Part shown: positions 63,921 through 64,000 of the stretch, one piece after another
Position numbering within the stretch: position 1 is the stretch's first letter
Layout: the number at the start of each line of letters is the position of its first letter
Assembly (NCBI RefSeq): GCF_002786295.1
Contig: NZ_PGTC01000029.1
Coordinates: 64,064 to 128,063 of the forward strand
Source: Pseudooceanicola marinus
GTDB taxonomy: Bacteria > Pseudomonadota > Alphaproteobacteria > Rhodobacterales > Rhodobacteraceae
Direction: 5' to 3'
Length of the DNA: 64,000 nucleotides
The notes under the pieces: generated by a model
The model's database searches: none
What the model saw: only the letters and a program-made list of their open reading frames with translations
Told to the model about the DNA's origin: nothing
Position numbers and translations under genes: made by a program

Positions 63921-64000
63921 ATGACGCCTGCCGACGGCTCCCCGCCCCGCAAGACCCCACTGTGGCGTTCCATCGCGGATGCGCTGACCAATGATATCGC
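63921..64000 (+). CDS. phnF: PhnF, GntR family regulator of phn genes (partial)
   Basis: The frame from the ATG at 63921 reads MTPADGSPPRKTPLWRSIAD and ALTNDI before the window ends. LWRSIADALTNDI is the usual start of the PhnF winged helix (pattern W-x-x-I-A-x-x-L). The divergent position from phnG is standard for phnF. Only 26 codons are visible. Confidence 0.8.
   Translation, partial: MTPADGSPPRKTPLWRSIADALTNDI

Overview
The window looks like an alphaproteobacterial chromosome, most probably Rhodobacterales (Paracoccaceae/Roseobacteraceae). The evidence is very high GC with GC-rich third codon positions, a DUF1289 protein, a BioR-type biotin regulator with TTATCTATAA operators, Mur-like boxes before a SitABCD manganese transporter, a full C-P lyase operon, and TTT and TRAP solute-binding proteins. 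This assignment is inferred from gene content only.

The main structural feature is a decayed integrative element of about 32 kb inserted into the 5' end of dusA (tRNA-dihydrouridine synthase A). The left junction lies at about 3563, inside dusA; the dusA reading frame is intact but its first ~16 codons, start (GTG) and upstream region come from the element. The right junction lies at about 35669, where a displaced copy of the original dusA 5' end (MTGSRDKNDLDRAARLSVAPMMD) survives. The 33-nt junctions match at 28 positions, including a perfect GTCCATCAT core, and TGTACCAA repeats lie just inside both ends. A dusA-type tyrosine integrase next to the left junction is broken by two compensating frameshifts. 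Pieces of a Ti/rhizobial-type conjugation module survive at 27.6-30.0 kb: a traG 3' end, an intact copG-like gene, and an in-frame trbB-trbE fusion. The element is therefore probably a dead ICE.

Element cargo, left to right: an Rrf2 regulator with a divergent thioredoxin-reductase-like flavoprotein and methyltransferase; a biotin block (bioR-bioY-bioB with three BioR boxes); a TauE pseudogene truncated against an IS5-family remnant; an MFS exporter with a divergent LysR; a LysR-epimerase pair; a MarR-controlled ahpD/GNAT/azoreductase stress set; a LysE exporter with a divergent LysR; a thiamine block with two TPP riboswitches (NUDIX-thiD rightward, thiC-thiM-thiE leftward); a 3-hydroxyisobutyrate-dehydrogenase-like enzyme; a graveyard of broken genes (paiB-like, SnoaL-like, EamA, trb/tra, ClC) interspersed with LysE/RhtB exporters; and a TctCBA transporter with GntR regulator and divergent amidohydrolase.

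Right of the element the backbone is tidy. A leftward catabolic operon (amino-acid ABC transporter, class III aminotransferase, CoA-transferase A/B, M20 deacylase, thiolase) has a divergent LysR. It is followed by sitABCD, a D-threonine-aldolase-like PLP enzyme with a second NUDIX gene, an AroE-like protein, an RluE-type pseudouridine synthase, an orphan TRAP binding protein, a CopA copper ATPase, and the phnGHI-(small ORF)-JKLNM operon with divergent phnF cut by the window edge. Most operons use 1-4 nt start/stop overlaps. The least explained features are the 38-codon ORF wedged between phnI and phnJ, the TPP-controlled NUDIX gene, and the two-vitamin cargo of a dusA element.
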